A stretch of 64,000 nt of DNA from Pseudalkalibacillus hwajinpoensis (GTDB taxonomy: Bacteria; Bacillota; Bacilli; Bacillales; Guptibacillaceae), in the NCBI RefSeq assembly GCF_015234585.1, contig NZ_JADFCM010000008.1, positions 496,001-560,000 of the forward strand. The letters are read 5' to 3'. The notes below the pieces were generated by a model. That model had not been told where the DNA came from, did not search any database, and worked only from the letters and a program-made list of their open reading frames with translations. Shown here one piece after another: positions 48,093 to 56,896 of the stretch. Within the stretch, counting starts at the first letter, position 1. The number at the start of each line of letters is the position of its first letter. Both the position numbers and the translations under genes were made by a program.

Positions 48093-49809
48093 AAATGTCA
48101 CTTACATTTATGAAGATGAAACGGAACCCGTCTTAAAAGACTGTTCTCTTGAGATCAATGAAGGTGAGTTCGTTCTTATCGTAGGGCCGAGTGGGTGTGG
48201 GAAAAGCACGCTATGTCAGACATTCAATGGGATTATCCCGAACGTAATGGAAGGGGAAATTGGTGGAGACATTATCGTTGATGATAAGAATGTTCTGGAA
48301 TTAGATTTAAAAGATTTATCAACAAGTATGGGCCTTGTCTTCCAAGACCCTGATGCTCAGCTTTGTAATATTTATGTAGAAGATGAAGTTGCTTTCGCAC
48401 CGGAGAACTTAAAGGTTGATCCAGTAGAGATTCGGGGGCGCATTCAGAATTGTCTCGAAAAAGTTGGGATGACGGGTTTTGAGCATAGGAAAGTATTCGA
48501 GCTCTCAGGTGGTCAAAAGCAAAAGGTCGGAATTGCATCGGTACTAGCGATGGAGCCTCAGATCCTTGTACTGGATAATGCGACAGCCAACCTTGATCCA
48601 CAGGCGACGAAGGACATATTCGACCTGCTGCAAGTTCTTCATAAGGAGTTCGGTCACACGATCATCGTTGTCGAGAATAAAATCGATGACATCATGCATC
48701 TAGTTGATCGAGTGATTGTGATGGAAGATGGGACGATCATTCAATCAGGAACACCACAAGACGTATTGGAAAGCTCAATCGATACTTTGACAGAGATGGG
48801 AGTATGGGTACCGGAAATTTCTGAGCTAGCAATTCAGCTTAAGGAAAGAGGCATGAGCTTCGAGCGCTTTCCAATTTCGGTTCAGGATGCTGTTCTCGAG
48901 CTGAAGGGTAAGTGGAGGTCAGAAAGTCCGGCCAAAGTGAGTTCGGGAGCGATTCCGGAAGTTCGTCCAGAAGCGCTAAGTGTGAAAGGGCTAAACTATC
49001 ACTATCCGAACGGTACGCAAGCATTGAATGATGTTAGCTTTTCTATCAAAAAAGGAGACTTCGTTACGATTCTTGGTACGAATGGGTCTGGAAAAACAAC
49101 GCTGGTCAAGCATTTGATGGGCATCATCCGCCCACCAAAAGGCAAGGTGTTTCTGAAAGAAGAAGATACTTTCAAGCGGGATCTGCTTTCGATGACAGAT
49201 GATATTGGATATGTGTTTCAAAATCCAGAACATCAATTTGTGTCCGACAACGTTTTTGAGGAAGCGATTTATAGCTTGAAGGTGAAGCACGGCATCGAAA
49301 GCGATGATCCACTTCCAGAAGAAATCAAAGAGCAGGGCGTGCAAGCATTGATGGAAATCAACCTCTACGACCAAAAAGATAAGCACCCATTCATGCTGAG
49401 TGGAGGTGAAAAACGTCGTTTGAGTGTCATTTCTTCTCTAATTCTTGGTCAGGATATCGTCATTCTAGATGAACCTACTACAGGTCAAGATTATGCGAGT
49501 GCAACGAAATTATTAGAGTTATGTAAGAACCTTCAGAAGCAAGGGAAGACGGTGATCATGATTACACATGATATCCGCTTAGTTTGTAAATGGGCTGATT
49601 CAGCTCTCGTGATGCACCAGGGAGAACTAATCTATGATGGTGACGTCAAGAAGCTGTTCATGAACGAAGAGGTGTTGAAGAAAGCATCCTTGATCGAACC
49701 GCCGATCTCGCAGCTAGCGAAGCAACTGGTTCCATCAATGGTAGATGAAGCAGTGATCACCATCGACGAATTCCTACAAACAGAAGAGAGGGTGAAACAA
49801 GTCCTATGA
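48064..49809 (+). CDS. ECF transporter double ATPase, YkoD-like
   Basis: One 581-residue chain carries two ABC ATPase domains that energise the ECF importer. Domain 1 has Walker A GPSGCGKST and signature LSGGQKQK, but its Walker B ends VLDNATANLD, with Asn172 in place of the catalytic Glu. Domain 2 has GTNGSGKTT, LSGGEKRRL and the intact VILDEPTTGQD. The transporter may therefore have only one fully active hydrolysis site. Start ATG 48064 overlaps the S-component gene; GTG 48070 is slightly better spaced from AAAGGGGTGA. Confidence 0.92.
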   Translation: MSVKPIIQLKNVTYIYEDETEPVLKDCSLEINEGEFVLIVGPSGCGKSTLCQTFNGIIPNVMEGEIGGDIIVDDKNVLELDLKDLSTSMGLVFQDPDAQLCNIYVEDEVAFAPENLKVDPVEIRGRIQNCLEKVGMTGFEHRKVFELSGGQKQKVGIASVLAMEPQILVLDNATANLDPQATKDIFDLLQVLHKEFGHTIIVVENKIDDIMHLVDRVIVMEDGTIIQSGTPQDVLESSIDTLTEMGVWVPEISELAIQLKERGMSFERFPISVQDAVLELKGKWRSESPAKVSSGAIPEVRPEALSVKGLNYHYPNGTQALNDVSFSIKKGDFVTILGTNGSGKTTLVKHLMGIIRPPKGKVFLKEEDTFKRDLLSMTDDIGYVFQNPEHQFVSDNVFEEAIYSLKVKHGIESDDPLPEEIKEQGVQALMEINLYDQKDKHPFMLSGGEKRRLSVISSLILGQDIVILDEPTTGQDYASATKLLELCKNLQKQGKTVIMITHDIRLVCKWADSALVMHQGELIYDGDVKKLFMNEEVLKKASLIEPPISQLAKQLVPSMVDEAVITIDEFLQTEERVKQVL

Positions 49810-50576
49810 GCTTAGCCTTCCAGTTTTATGAGAAGAAATCATTTATGCATTCACTTGACCCAGTTACAAAGCTTATTTGGATGGTGTGTATCTCGATACT
49901 CGTCTTCATCTATGAGACGGCCGTTCCGCAGTTGATGCTGTTTGTTGCCATCATTACCGTCGCGCTGCTATTTGCGAAACTGAGTATTGGTTTCGTTTTT
50001 CGCGGAATATGGATCATGCTTTTGTTCAGTATCGGTTTCTTTATCTTACAAGTTGTACTTGTACCTGGAGAAACCTTGTTGTTCGATGTTGGACCGTTCC
50101 ATATCTATTCTGAATCGGTCGATTTCGCACTAGCAATCACGATAAGGATCCTGACGATCTTTACAACATCGCTCATCTTCGTTGCAACGAGTGATCCTCG
50201 GGATATTGTTATCTCATTAACACAAAAAATGAAGGTTCCTTATCGCTATGCTTATTCTATCTTCGTCGCTCTAAGGTTTGTTCCAACGCTTGAACAAGAA
50301 GCAAAAATCATTGAAGCGGCACAAACGATTAGAGGTGTAGGAAAGCAGAAAGGATTGAAGAACAAAGCTGAGAACCTGAAGCGATTCACGCTACCTCTAC
50401 TAATGGGAGCGATTCGCCGGGTGAGAACGACCGCGAACACGATGGAAGCGAAAGGATACGGTGCTTACCACGACCGTACCTACATTAGGACCATCAATTA
50501 CAATGCAAAAGGAATTGTATTCGGATCTGCATGGTGCGCTCTTACCGTTTTCTTATTATTCACTAAACTAATTTGA
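49806..50576 (+). CDS. ECF transporter T component, YkoC/CbiQ-like
   Basis: This 256-residue protein with five or six helices is the T subunit that couples the ATPases to the S component. The coupling motifs are EAAQTIRGVG and TMEAKGYGAY, matching the two Ala-Arg-Gly-type helices of the family; the second has Lys where Arg is usual. The ATG overlaps the TGA of the ATPase gene by four bases. With the two previous genes it forms a complete group I ECF transporter. Confidence 0.9.
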   Translation: MSLAFQFYEKKSFMHSLDPVTKLIWMVCISILVFIYETAVPQLMLFVAIITVALLFAKLSIGFVFRGIWIMLLFSIGFFILQVVLVPGETLLFDVGPFHIYSESVDFALAITIRILTIFTTSLIFVATSDPRDIVISLTQKMKVPYRYAYSIFVALRFVPTLEQEAKIIEAAQTIRGVGKQKGLKNKAENLKRFTLPLLMGAIRRVRTTANTMEAKGYGAYHDRTYIRTINYNAKGIVFGSAWCALTVFLLFTKLI

Positions 50577-50592
50577 AGGGGGAGATATATGG

Positions 50593-51384
50593 ATGGAAGA
50601 ACTGAAGTTTGAAGTCGCTTACATGCCGAAGGAAGTGAAGAAAGATCTTCCGCAGGTGTGTGTGCTAGTGGATGTATTAAGAGCTACAACCGCCATGATT
50701 ACGATGCTTGATAAAGGATGCTCTGAAATCATTTTGACGGATGACGAACAAAAGACGTTAGAGGAAGTAGAAAACACAGTTGACCAGGAAACGCTCGTGT
50801 GTGCAGAAGATGCATATGGGAATGTGTCTGAACATGCTCAGTTCAGCCCTTCATTGATTTCGATCAATAATATGGATCTAAAGGACAAGCGAATCGTCCT
50901 AAAAACGACGAATGGGACACTTGCCGGATTCACATTGTGGAACTCTGGTAAAGATCATGTCCTCGTCGGATCCTTACGCAATGCAAAGGCGGTCATGGAC
51001 AAAGCGGTTAGGATGGCGGATGAGCTCGGAATGGGCGTGGTTATCGTCTGCGCCGGCCGTGAAAACGGTGAGATCGCTGCCTTAGATGACGCTTATACAG
51101 CCGGAATCTTACTAGATTATGGTAAGGAAGCGGCGGCGGCATTGAACAGAGTGCCTCTTTTTAAGGATTCAGCGAAGATCAGTACCCATCTATTAGAAAG
51201 TTACCCAGACACTGTTCAAGCATTCGAAGATTCAGGTAGTGGTGAAACGATGAGAAGGATCGGGTGTAAGGAAGATATTAAGCTTTGTTCAGTAGAAAAT
51301 CTATCAGACTTAGCGCCTGACCTTCAATTCACAGCAAATGGCAGTATCGTAGTAAAAAATATGAAAAAGGTGGTCTACAAATGA
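50593..51384 (+). CDS. ComB-family phosphatase (2-phosphosulfolactate phosphatase-like)
   Basis: This 263-residue enzyme matches the ComB family: VLVDVLRATTAMITMLDKGC near the start, then VLKTTNGT, VGSLRNAKAV and VIVCAGRENGEIAALDDAYT. ComB removes phosphate from 2-phosphosulfolactate in coenzyme M synthesis. A Bacillus has no need for that step, so here the enzyme probably acts on another phosphorylated hydroxy acid or sugar acid in the nucleoside pathway. It overlaps the next gene by four bases. GGGGGAGAT precedes the ATG. Confidence 0.85.
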   Translation: MEELKFEVAYMPKEVKKDLPQVCVLVDVLRATTAMITMLDKGCSEIILTDDEQKTLEEVENTVDQETLVCAEDAYGNVSEHAQFSPSLISINNMDLKDKRIVLKTTNGTLAGFTLWNSGKDHVLVGSLRNAKAVMDKAVRMADELGMGVVIVCAGRENGEIAALDDAYTAGILLDYGKEAAAALNRVPLFKDSAKISTHLLESYPDTVQAFEDSGSGETMRRIGCKEDIKLCSVENLSDLAPDLQFTANGSIVVKNMKKVVYK

Positions 51385-52232
51385 CAAATTGGAAATCAAA
51401 CGCATCGAAACCGGTAATGGACGAAGGATTACAATATCACATCCGTTGTAAAGAGGGCGACGTTGAGAAATATGTTTTGCTTCCAGGAGATCCGGATCGA
51501 GTAGATATGATTGGTGGAGAGTGGACGGAATCTAGAAAAATCTCAAACTATCGCGAGCATCGTACGTACAGTGGAAAAGTAGGAGAAGTTGGGATCACAG
51601 CATGTTCCACAGGTGCTGGTGGCGGTTCGACGGCAAGTGCTTTTGAGGAGTTGGCTGCACTAGGTGGCGATACATTCTTACGAGTGGGAACGACAGCAGC
51701 GATTCAAGAACATATCGATCCAGGTGATGTCATCATTTCATCCGGAGCTGTCCGCCATGATGGGACAAGTCAGTTCTACGTTGATGATCGATACCCAGCA
51801 AGCGCACATTACGAAGTGACTTCAGCACTTGTAGAAGCAGCAGAGCGCCTTGGTTATACATACCATGTCGGTGTTTCATGCTCGACGGCATCCTGGTATT
51901 GCGGACAAGGACGAACAGGCTTCCAGGGATATGAGCAATCGTTCTTTAAAGATAAACTACAAGATTTAAATAAAGCAGGCGTTATGAATTTCGAAATGGA
52001 AGCGGCAACAATCTTCACGCTTGCTGGATTATATGGTTTAAGAGCTGGATCTGTGTGTACAGTTGTTGCTAACCGAATCCGTGACGAATTCTCATATGGC
52101 GGTGTAGAAAAAAGTATCCGCGTAGCGAATCTAGCAGTTCAGATTCTAGCTGAATGGGATCAACTGAAAAAGGAACGTAAGAAAGACTACTGGTTCCCTT
52201 CAATGACTGAAAACACAACTGTAAAAGGATAA
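51381..52232 (+). CDS. Uridine phosphorylase-like nucleoside phosphorylase
   Basis: This 283-residue protein belongs to the NP-I nucleoside phosphorylases: VLLPGDPDRVDMIGGEW (phosphate site), ACSTGAGGGSTASAFEELAA, LRVGTTAAIQ and the ribose-binding GVMNFEMEAATIFTLAGLYG. The order of motifs and the FEMEAA element point to the uridine phosphorylase branch. It would release the base from an imported nucleoside and give the 1-phospho sugar. The gene overlaps the ComB-like gene by four bases, so it belongs to the operon. Confidence 0.9.
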   Translation: MTNWKSNASKPVMDEGLQYHIRCKEGDVEKYVLLPGDPDRVDMIGGEWTESRKISNYREHRTYSGKVGEVGITACSTGAGGGSTASAFEELAALGGDTFLRVGTTAAIQEHIDPGDVIISSGAVRHDGTSQFYVDDRYPASAHYEVTSALVEAAERLGYTYHVGVSCSTASWYCGQGRTGFQGYEQSFFKDKLQDLNKAGVMNFEMEAATIFTLAGLYGLRAGSVCTVVANRIRDEFSYGGVEKSIRVANLAVQILAEWDQLKKERKKDYWFPSMTENTTVKG

Positions 52233-52246
52233 GGAGGAATGATTCG

Positions 52247-53701
52247 ATGATAAATGTGGATACAACGAAAGGGATGTTCATCAACGGAGAATGGATTCAG
52301 TCAGAATCAGGTTCTGTGGTGGAAGTATTCAATCCTGCGACAAGAGATAAAATTACTGAAATTCCTTCTGGAGGCACTAAGGAAGCGAAATTAGCGATCG
52401 AATCGGCAGAAAAAGCATTCGAGCCCTGGGCTGAATTGACGGCAAGAGAAAGATCGACTTATTTGTATAAAGCGTATCACCTTATGATCGAACGAAAGGA
52501 AAAACTAGCTGCTCTTTTGACAGAAGAGCAGGGAAAACCGTTGAAGGAAGCGCGGGGAGAAATTGAATTCGCCGCAAGTTTCTTGCTCTGGTATGCAGAA
52601 GAAGCGAACCGCGTCTATGGTGAGATGATTCCTTCAACGAAAAAGAACAAGCGTCTATGGGTCGTTCCTAAACCGATCGGCGTTGTGGCTGCGATCACGC
52701 CGTGGAATTTCCCGGCTGGTATGATCACAAGAAAAGTCGGTCCAGCTCTAGCCGCTGGATGTACGGTCGTCTTAAAACCAGCTGAACAAACGCCACTCAC
52801 AGCGATCGAAATCGTGAAGATTTTTGAAGAGGTCGGCCTTCCGAAAGGCGTGCTGAATATCGTTGTTGGTAATGCAGCAGAGATTGGTAAAGAAATCATG
52901 GATAGCTCAGCTGTTAAGCTGGTTACCTTTACTGGATCGACAGAAGTTGGAAAGCTATTGATGGAAGGAAGCGCCCAAACGGTTAAAAAGCTTGCGCTTG
53001 AACTCGGTGGTCATGCACCGCTGATCGTATTCGAGGATGCGGACCTCGATCTTGCAGTTGATCAAGCAATCGCAAGTAAATATCGGAACTGTGGACAAAC
53101 GTGTATCTGTACGAATCGCCTCTATGTTCATTCAAACGTTAGAGATGAATTCGTAACGAAGCTAGAAGCGAAAGTGAGAGAGCTTCGTGTCGGGAACGGC
53201 TCAGATGAATCAGTAGATGTTGGTCCGCTTATCGACGATGGTGGATTGAATAAAGTGAAGGATCAAGTGGAAGATGCGCTTTCTAAAGGAGCGGTGCTCT
53301 TGACTGGCGGGAAGCAGTGGGAAGGACCAGGCGGGTATTTCTTTGAACCGACCATCCTTTCGAATGTGACTGACGACATGAAGATTATGACAGAAGAAAC
53401 GTTCGGACCGGTCGTTCCGATCCAGACGTTTGATAGAGATGAAGACGCAGTTGCAGCAGCTAATAACACGGAATATGGCTTAGCATCCTTCCTCTTTACG
53501 AACAACCTTAGCCGAGCGATTAAGGTTATGGAGAAACTTGAATACGGAATCATCGGCATTAATGATGTGTTCCCTGGCACAGCTGAAGCGCCATTCGGCG
53601 GGATCAAGGAGTCAGGTCTCGGCAAAGAAGGTGGGCATGAAGGAATCAAGGAATACTTGGAGATGAAATACGTTTCTGTGGCGCTTTCAGATACGCTGTA
53701 A
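52247..53701 (+). CDS. NAD(P)-dependent aldehyde dehydrogenase, succinate-semialdehyde-type
   Basis: This 484-residue aldehyde dehydrogenase has all family elements: AAITPWNFPAGMITRKVGPA, the cofactor loop FTGSTEVGKLL, catalytic Glu in LALELGGHAPL and catalytic Cys in NCGQTCICTNR. Its overall pattern is closest to GabD-type succinate-semialdehyde dehydrogenases and related sugar-semialdehyde enzymes. In this operon it likely oxidises an aldehyde made by the aldolase or a sugar aldehyde to the acid handled by the LarA homologue and dehydratase. AAGGAGG precedes ATG 52247. Confidence 0.92.
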   Translation: MINVDTTKGMFINGEWIQSESGSVVEVFNPATRDKITEIPSGGTKEAKLAIESAEKAFEPWAELTARERSTYLYKAYHLMIERKEKLAALLTEEQGKPLKEARGEIEFAASFLLWYAEEANRVYGEMIPSTKKNKRLWVVPKPIGVVAAITPWNFPAGMITRKVGPALAAGCTVVLKPAEQTPLTAIEIVKIFEEVGLPKGVLNIVVGNAAEIGKEIMDSSAVKLVTFTGSTEVGKLLMEGSAQTVKKLALELGGHAPLIVFEDADLDLAVDQAIASKYRNCGQTCICTNRLYVHSNVRDEFVTKLEAKVRELRVGNGSDESVDVGPLIDDGGLNKVKDQVEDALSKGAVLLTGGKQWEGPGGYFFEPTILSNVTDDMKIMTEETFGPVVPIQTFDRDEDAVAAANNTEYGLASFLFTNNLSRAIKVMEKLEYGIIGINDVFPGTAEAPFGGIKESGLGKEGGHEGIKEYLEMKYVSVALSDTL

Positions 53702-53716
53702 TAAGGAGGATATCGA

Positions 53717-54976
53717 ATGAAATATCCTGAGGTTGTGAAAGTGAAACAACGCTTTCCTTCTGGAAAAATCGAGAACATTGAGAAACATCTGACAGAGGAG
53801 CTGAAGCATCAGCTCCCTGCTGTTCAGAAAGGAGCTTCGATCGCAATTACGGTAGGAAGTCGTGGCATCTCTAATCGAGTCAGTATCGTCAAAACGGTTG
53901 TCGATTACTTAAAGGGACAAGGTGCAGCGCCTTTTATCATCGGTGCGATGGGTAGTCACGGTGGTGGTACACCGGAAGGACAGATGGATGTGCTCGAGAG
54001 TCTTGGATTTACGGAGGAAGCGATCGGTTGTCCCGTTCGGACGTCGGCAACAGTCGTCGAAGTGGGAACGACAGATATTGGCTTCACTCTCTATTGTGAC
54101 AAAATGGCATGGGAATCAGATGGCATTATCGTCATGAATCGAGTGAAGTTACATACTTCATTCCGAGGACCGAATGAGAGTGGATTGTTAAAGATGATTA
54201 CAGTGGGGCTTGGAAAAGCAAAAGGTGCGAATCAATTGCACCGGCAGGGACCACCGAATATGTCGAAGACAGTTCAAGAAGTTGGTCGGGGAATGATCAA
54301 TACTGGAAAGATTTTAGCTGGAATCGGTATCGTGGAAAACAGCTTTGATGAAACGGCACATCTCGAAGTGATCCACCCCCAATCTATTTTGGAAAGGGAA
54401 CGAGAATTATTACTGCTTTCGAAAGAATACTTCCCAAGGATTCCGATCGAACAATTGGACTTGTTGATCGTCAAAAAAATGGGGAAAAATTATAGCGGCA
54501 CCGGAATGGATACGAACGTTCTAGGAAGGACTAAGATCTTTGGCGTACCAGAGCCTCAAACCCCTTCTTTTAAACGGATAGGAGTACTCGATTTAGATGA
54601 TTCCTCGCACGGAAATGCGACTGGAATTGGATTAGCAGATCTGACAACAGAGCGACTATTTCAAAAGATTGATCGTCAAAAGACGTATTTGAACTGTTTG
54701 ACGAGTACCTACGTTCAGCGCGCTATGATACCGATGGTACTAGATACTGAACAGGAACTTGTAAATAAAGCGATTGATAGTTTAGCAGTCGAAGATCCAA
54801 CAGCATTACGAGTCGCAATCATCGAAAACACACTGGATCTGGAAACCCTCTATCTTTCACATAACCTGATTGAAGAAGCAGGTGAACAGATCGATGTTAT
54901 GTCGGATTCAGAACCGATCGCATTTACTGAAGACGGAGAGTTGAACTATTTCTTAGGAAGCGCAGGTGGGCACTAA
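53717..54976 (+). CDS. LarA-family nickel-dependent hydroxyacid racemase/epimerase
   Basis: This 419-residue protein is a LarA homologue (lactate racemase domain, DUF2088 type). Typical are GAMGSHGGGTPEGQMDVLES (His81), GIIVMNRVKLHTSF (Lys144, His146) and SGLLKMITVGLGKAKGANQL (Lys159), which should supply the pincer-bearing Lys and nickel/proton-shuttle His residues; the exact assignment needs an alignment. Members of the superfamily racemise or epimerise 2-hydroxy acids, including sugar acids. The larEBC genes that make the cofactor lie 9 kb upstream. Between an aldehyde dehydrogenase and a sugar-acid dehydratase, an aldonate 2-epimerase is the best guess. AAGGAGG precedes the ATG. Confidence 0.87.
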   Translation: MKYPEVVKVKQRFPSGKIENIEKHLTEELKHQLPAVQKGASIAITVGSRGISNRVSIVKTVVDYLKGQGAAPFIIGAMGSHGGGTPEGQMDVLESLGFTEEAIGCPVRTSATVVEVGTTDIGFTLYCDKMAWESDGIIVMNRVKLHTSFRGPNESGLLKMITVGLGKAKGANQLHRQGPPNMSKTVQEVGRGMINTGKILAGIGIVENSFDETAHLEVIHPQSILERERELLLLSKEYFPRIPIEQLDLLIVKKMGKNYSGTGMDTNVLGRTKIFGVPEPQTPSFKRIGVLDLDDSSHGNATGIGLADLTTERLFQKIDRQKTYLNCLTSTYVQRAMIPMVLDTEQELVNKAIDSLAVEDPTALRVAIIENTLDLETLYLSHNLIEEAGEQIDVMSDSEPIAFTEDGELNYFLGSAGGH

Positions 54977-56715
54977 TGACAAAGTCACAAACATCATACG
55001 GAGATGCAGGATTCAGCGAATTTATTAGAATGGCATTCAGCCGTCATCTAGGTCATGACAAGGAAGACTATAACAAACCGGTTATTGGCATTTGTAATAC
55101 GTTCAGCGAAATCAATCGGTGTCACAGTCATGTGAAGCCGATGGTCGAAGCGATCAAACGAGGGGTTATTATGGAAGGCGGAACACCTCTTGAGTTCCCG
55201 ACGATATCGGTCGGTGAAATGTTTACGAGTCCAACGACTATGTTATACCGAAATCTCGTTGCGATGGATACGGAAGAAATGATCACAGCGCAGCCGATCG
55301 ATGGCACCGTTATGATTGGGGGCTGTGACAAAATGGCGCCAGCTCAGCTGATGGGTTCAGCGAGTGCAGACAAACCAGCGATTCTTTTTACAGGTGGACC
55401 GATGAACAATGGCCATTACAAAGGCAAGACGCTAGGGGCATGCTCGGACTGTCGTTTCTTCTGGCAGGAATATAAAGCGGGAACTGTTGATGAAGAAGAA
55501 ATTGCTGAGATTAATGAGCGACTTGCACCAACTGCCGGTCACTGTATGGTGATGGGCTCAGCAAGCACGATTGCGGCTTGTGCAGAAGCGATGGGGATGA
55601 TGCTTCCAGGTGGGGCAGCAACACCGGCTACTGAAAATGAGCGGATGCGCCTCGCGCAAGAAACGGGACGCGCGATCGTTCGCCTCGTGAAAGCAGGGAT
55701 CAAGCCTTCCGATATTATGACGAGGGAATCTTTCGATAATGCGATCAAAACGCTGATGGCCGTTGGAGGTTCGACGAATGCTGTTATCCATCTGATCGCG
55801 ATCGCGAGAAGACTCGGCATTGAATTAACTCTCGCTGATTTTGAAGAGCACAGCAGAACGACGCCGTTTCTTGCGAACATGCGACCTGCTGGAAAATATC
55901 AGATGCAGGACCTTTACTATGCGGGTGGAATCTCTGCTGTTCTGAAGGAACTGTCACCACTTCTTCATACGGAAGAACTTACGGTAACTGGAAAGACGCT
56001 AGGAGAGAATTTAGCGGATGTTGAAATCGAAAGCGTTTACCGCGATATTATTCGACCGCTCGATGATCCTTTACATAAAGAAGGCGGCATCGCGGTTTTG
56101 AAAGGGAATTTAGCGCCAAATGGTGCGATCATCAAGCCGAAAGCGGCAACGAAGGAACTGTTGAAGCATAAAGGACAGGCCGTCGTTTTCACTTCTTTAA
56201 CAGACATGGCGGAACGTGTGAACGATCCAGATCTAGAAGTGACTCCTGATAGTGTACTCGTTCTTCAAAATGCCGGACCTGTTGGAGCGCCAGGCATGCC
56301 GGAAGCTGGGATGATTCCGATCCCGGATAAGCTATTGAAACAAGGTGTCCGCGATATGGTGCGCTTATCTGACTGTCGGATGAGTGGAACGGCTTTTGGT
56401 ACCGTGCTTTTACACGTAGCGCCTGAAGCAGCTATCGGAGGTCCAATCGGTTTGATCAAGGATGGAGATTGGATCGAGCTAGACGTGGATGAGCGTAAGC
56501 TGGAACTATTGGTTTCTGAAGAAGAGCTTTCGGTTCGAAAGAGCCATTGGTCACCGCCAGTTTTCGAAAATTACAACAGGGGTTATCCTCTTTTATATCG
56601 TCAACACGTTTTGCAGGCTGATGAGGGATGTGATTTTGATTTCATGCTACCGGTTCCAGATCAAGAAAAGCAGAAAAAGAAACACGAGCCTGTAAATGGA
56701 GCGCCCACGACATGA
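54976..56715 (+). CDS. IlvD/Edd-family sugar-acid dehydratase
   Basis: This 579-residue Fe-S dehydratase has the three expected cluster regions: GICNTFSEINRCHSH, GGCDKMAPAQLMGSASADKP and AGHCMVMGSASTIAA. The GACSDCRFFWQEY segment is typical of the aldonate branch (L-arabinonate and xylonate dehydratases) rather than of IlvD in branched-chain amino-acid synthesis. The product would be a 2-keto-3-deoxy acid. The start ATG overlaps the stop of the LarA gene by one base, so the two enzymes are made together; epimerisation followed by dehydration is the natural reading. Confidence 0.9.
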   Translation: MTKSQTSYGDAGFSEFIRMAFSRHLGHDKEDYNKPVIGICNTFSEINRCHSHVKPMVEAIKRGVIMEGGTPLEFPTISVGEMFTSPTTMLYRNLVAMDTEEMITAQPIDGTVMIGGCDKMAPAQLMGSASADKPAILFTGGPMNNGHYKGKTLGACSDCRFFWQEYKAGTVDEEEIAEINERLAPTAGHCMVMGSASTIAACAEAMGMMLPGGAATPATENERMRLAQETGRAIVRLVKAGIKPSDIMTRESFDNAIKTLMAVGGSTNAVIHLIAIARRLGIELTLADFEEHSRTTPFLANMRPAGKYQMQDLYYAGGISAVLKELSPLLHTEELTVTGKTLGENLADVEIESVYRDIIRPLDDPLHKEGGIAVLKGNLAPNGAIIKPKAATKELLKHKGQAVVFTSLTDMAERVNDPDLEVTPDSVLVLQNAGPVGAPGMPEAGMIPIPDKLLKQGVRDMVRLSDCRMSGTAFGTVLLHVAPEAAIGGPIGLIKDGDWIELDVDERKLELLVSEEELSVRKSHWSPPVFENYNRGYPLLYRQHVLQADEGCDFDFMLPVPDQEKQKKKHEPVNGAPTT

Positions 56716-56882
56716 AAGAAATTCTATTAGCACTTTTGAGCGGCGTCCTTATCGGTCTCGTCTTCAAGATGGTCCGTCTCCCGATACCAGCGCCACCTGT
56801 ACTTGCAGGTGTCGTCGGTATATTTGGGGTATGGCTTGGAGCTTACGGGCTAACGTTTCTGATGGATAAATTGACGAACTGA
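56712..56882 (+). CDS. XapX/DUF1427-like small membrane protein (56 aa)
   Basis: This 56-residue gene overlaps the dehydratase stop by four bases (ATGA). The product starts MKEILLALLSGVLIGLVFKM and has two membrane helices with the conserved-looking RLPIPAPPVLAGVVGIFGVW turn (shared with XapX/DUF1427 proteins). E. coli XapX is named for its place in the xanthosine operon; its function is unknown. Its presence fits a nucleoside-related operon. Confidence 0.8.
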   Translation: MKEILLALLSGVLIGLVFKMVRLPIPAPPVLAGVVGIFGVWLGAYGLTFLMDKLTN

Positions 56883-56896
56883 AGGAGGAAGTTGAT

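Noticed and set aside
47454..50576. Assigning the ECF transporter to thiamine on the basis of YkoEDC similarity
   Set aside because: No thiamine enzyme or TPP riboswitch pattern was noticed; the operon context points to a nucleoside-like substrate, so the substrate is left open.
53263..53846. Long minus-strand frames opposite the aldehyde dehydrogenase and LarA genes
   Set aside because: Antisense shadows of strongly conserved coding sequence, without ribosome sites.
54976..56715. IlvD of branched-chain amino-acid synthesis
   Set aside because: The GACSDCRFFWQEY motif and the catabolic neighbourhood fit the aldonate dehydratase branch; no other ilv or leu gene is nearby.
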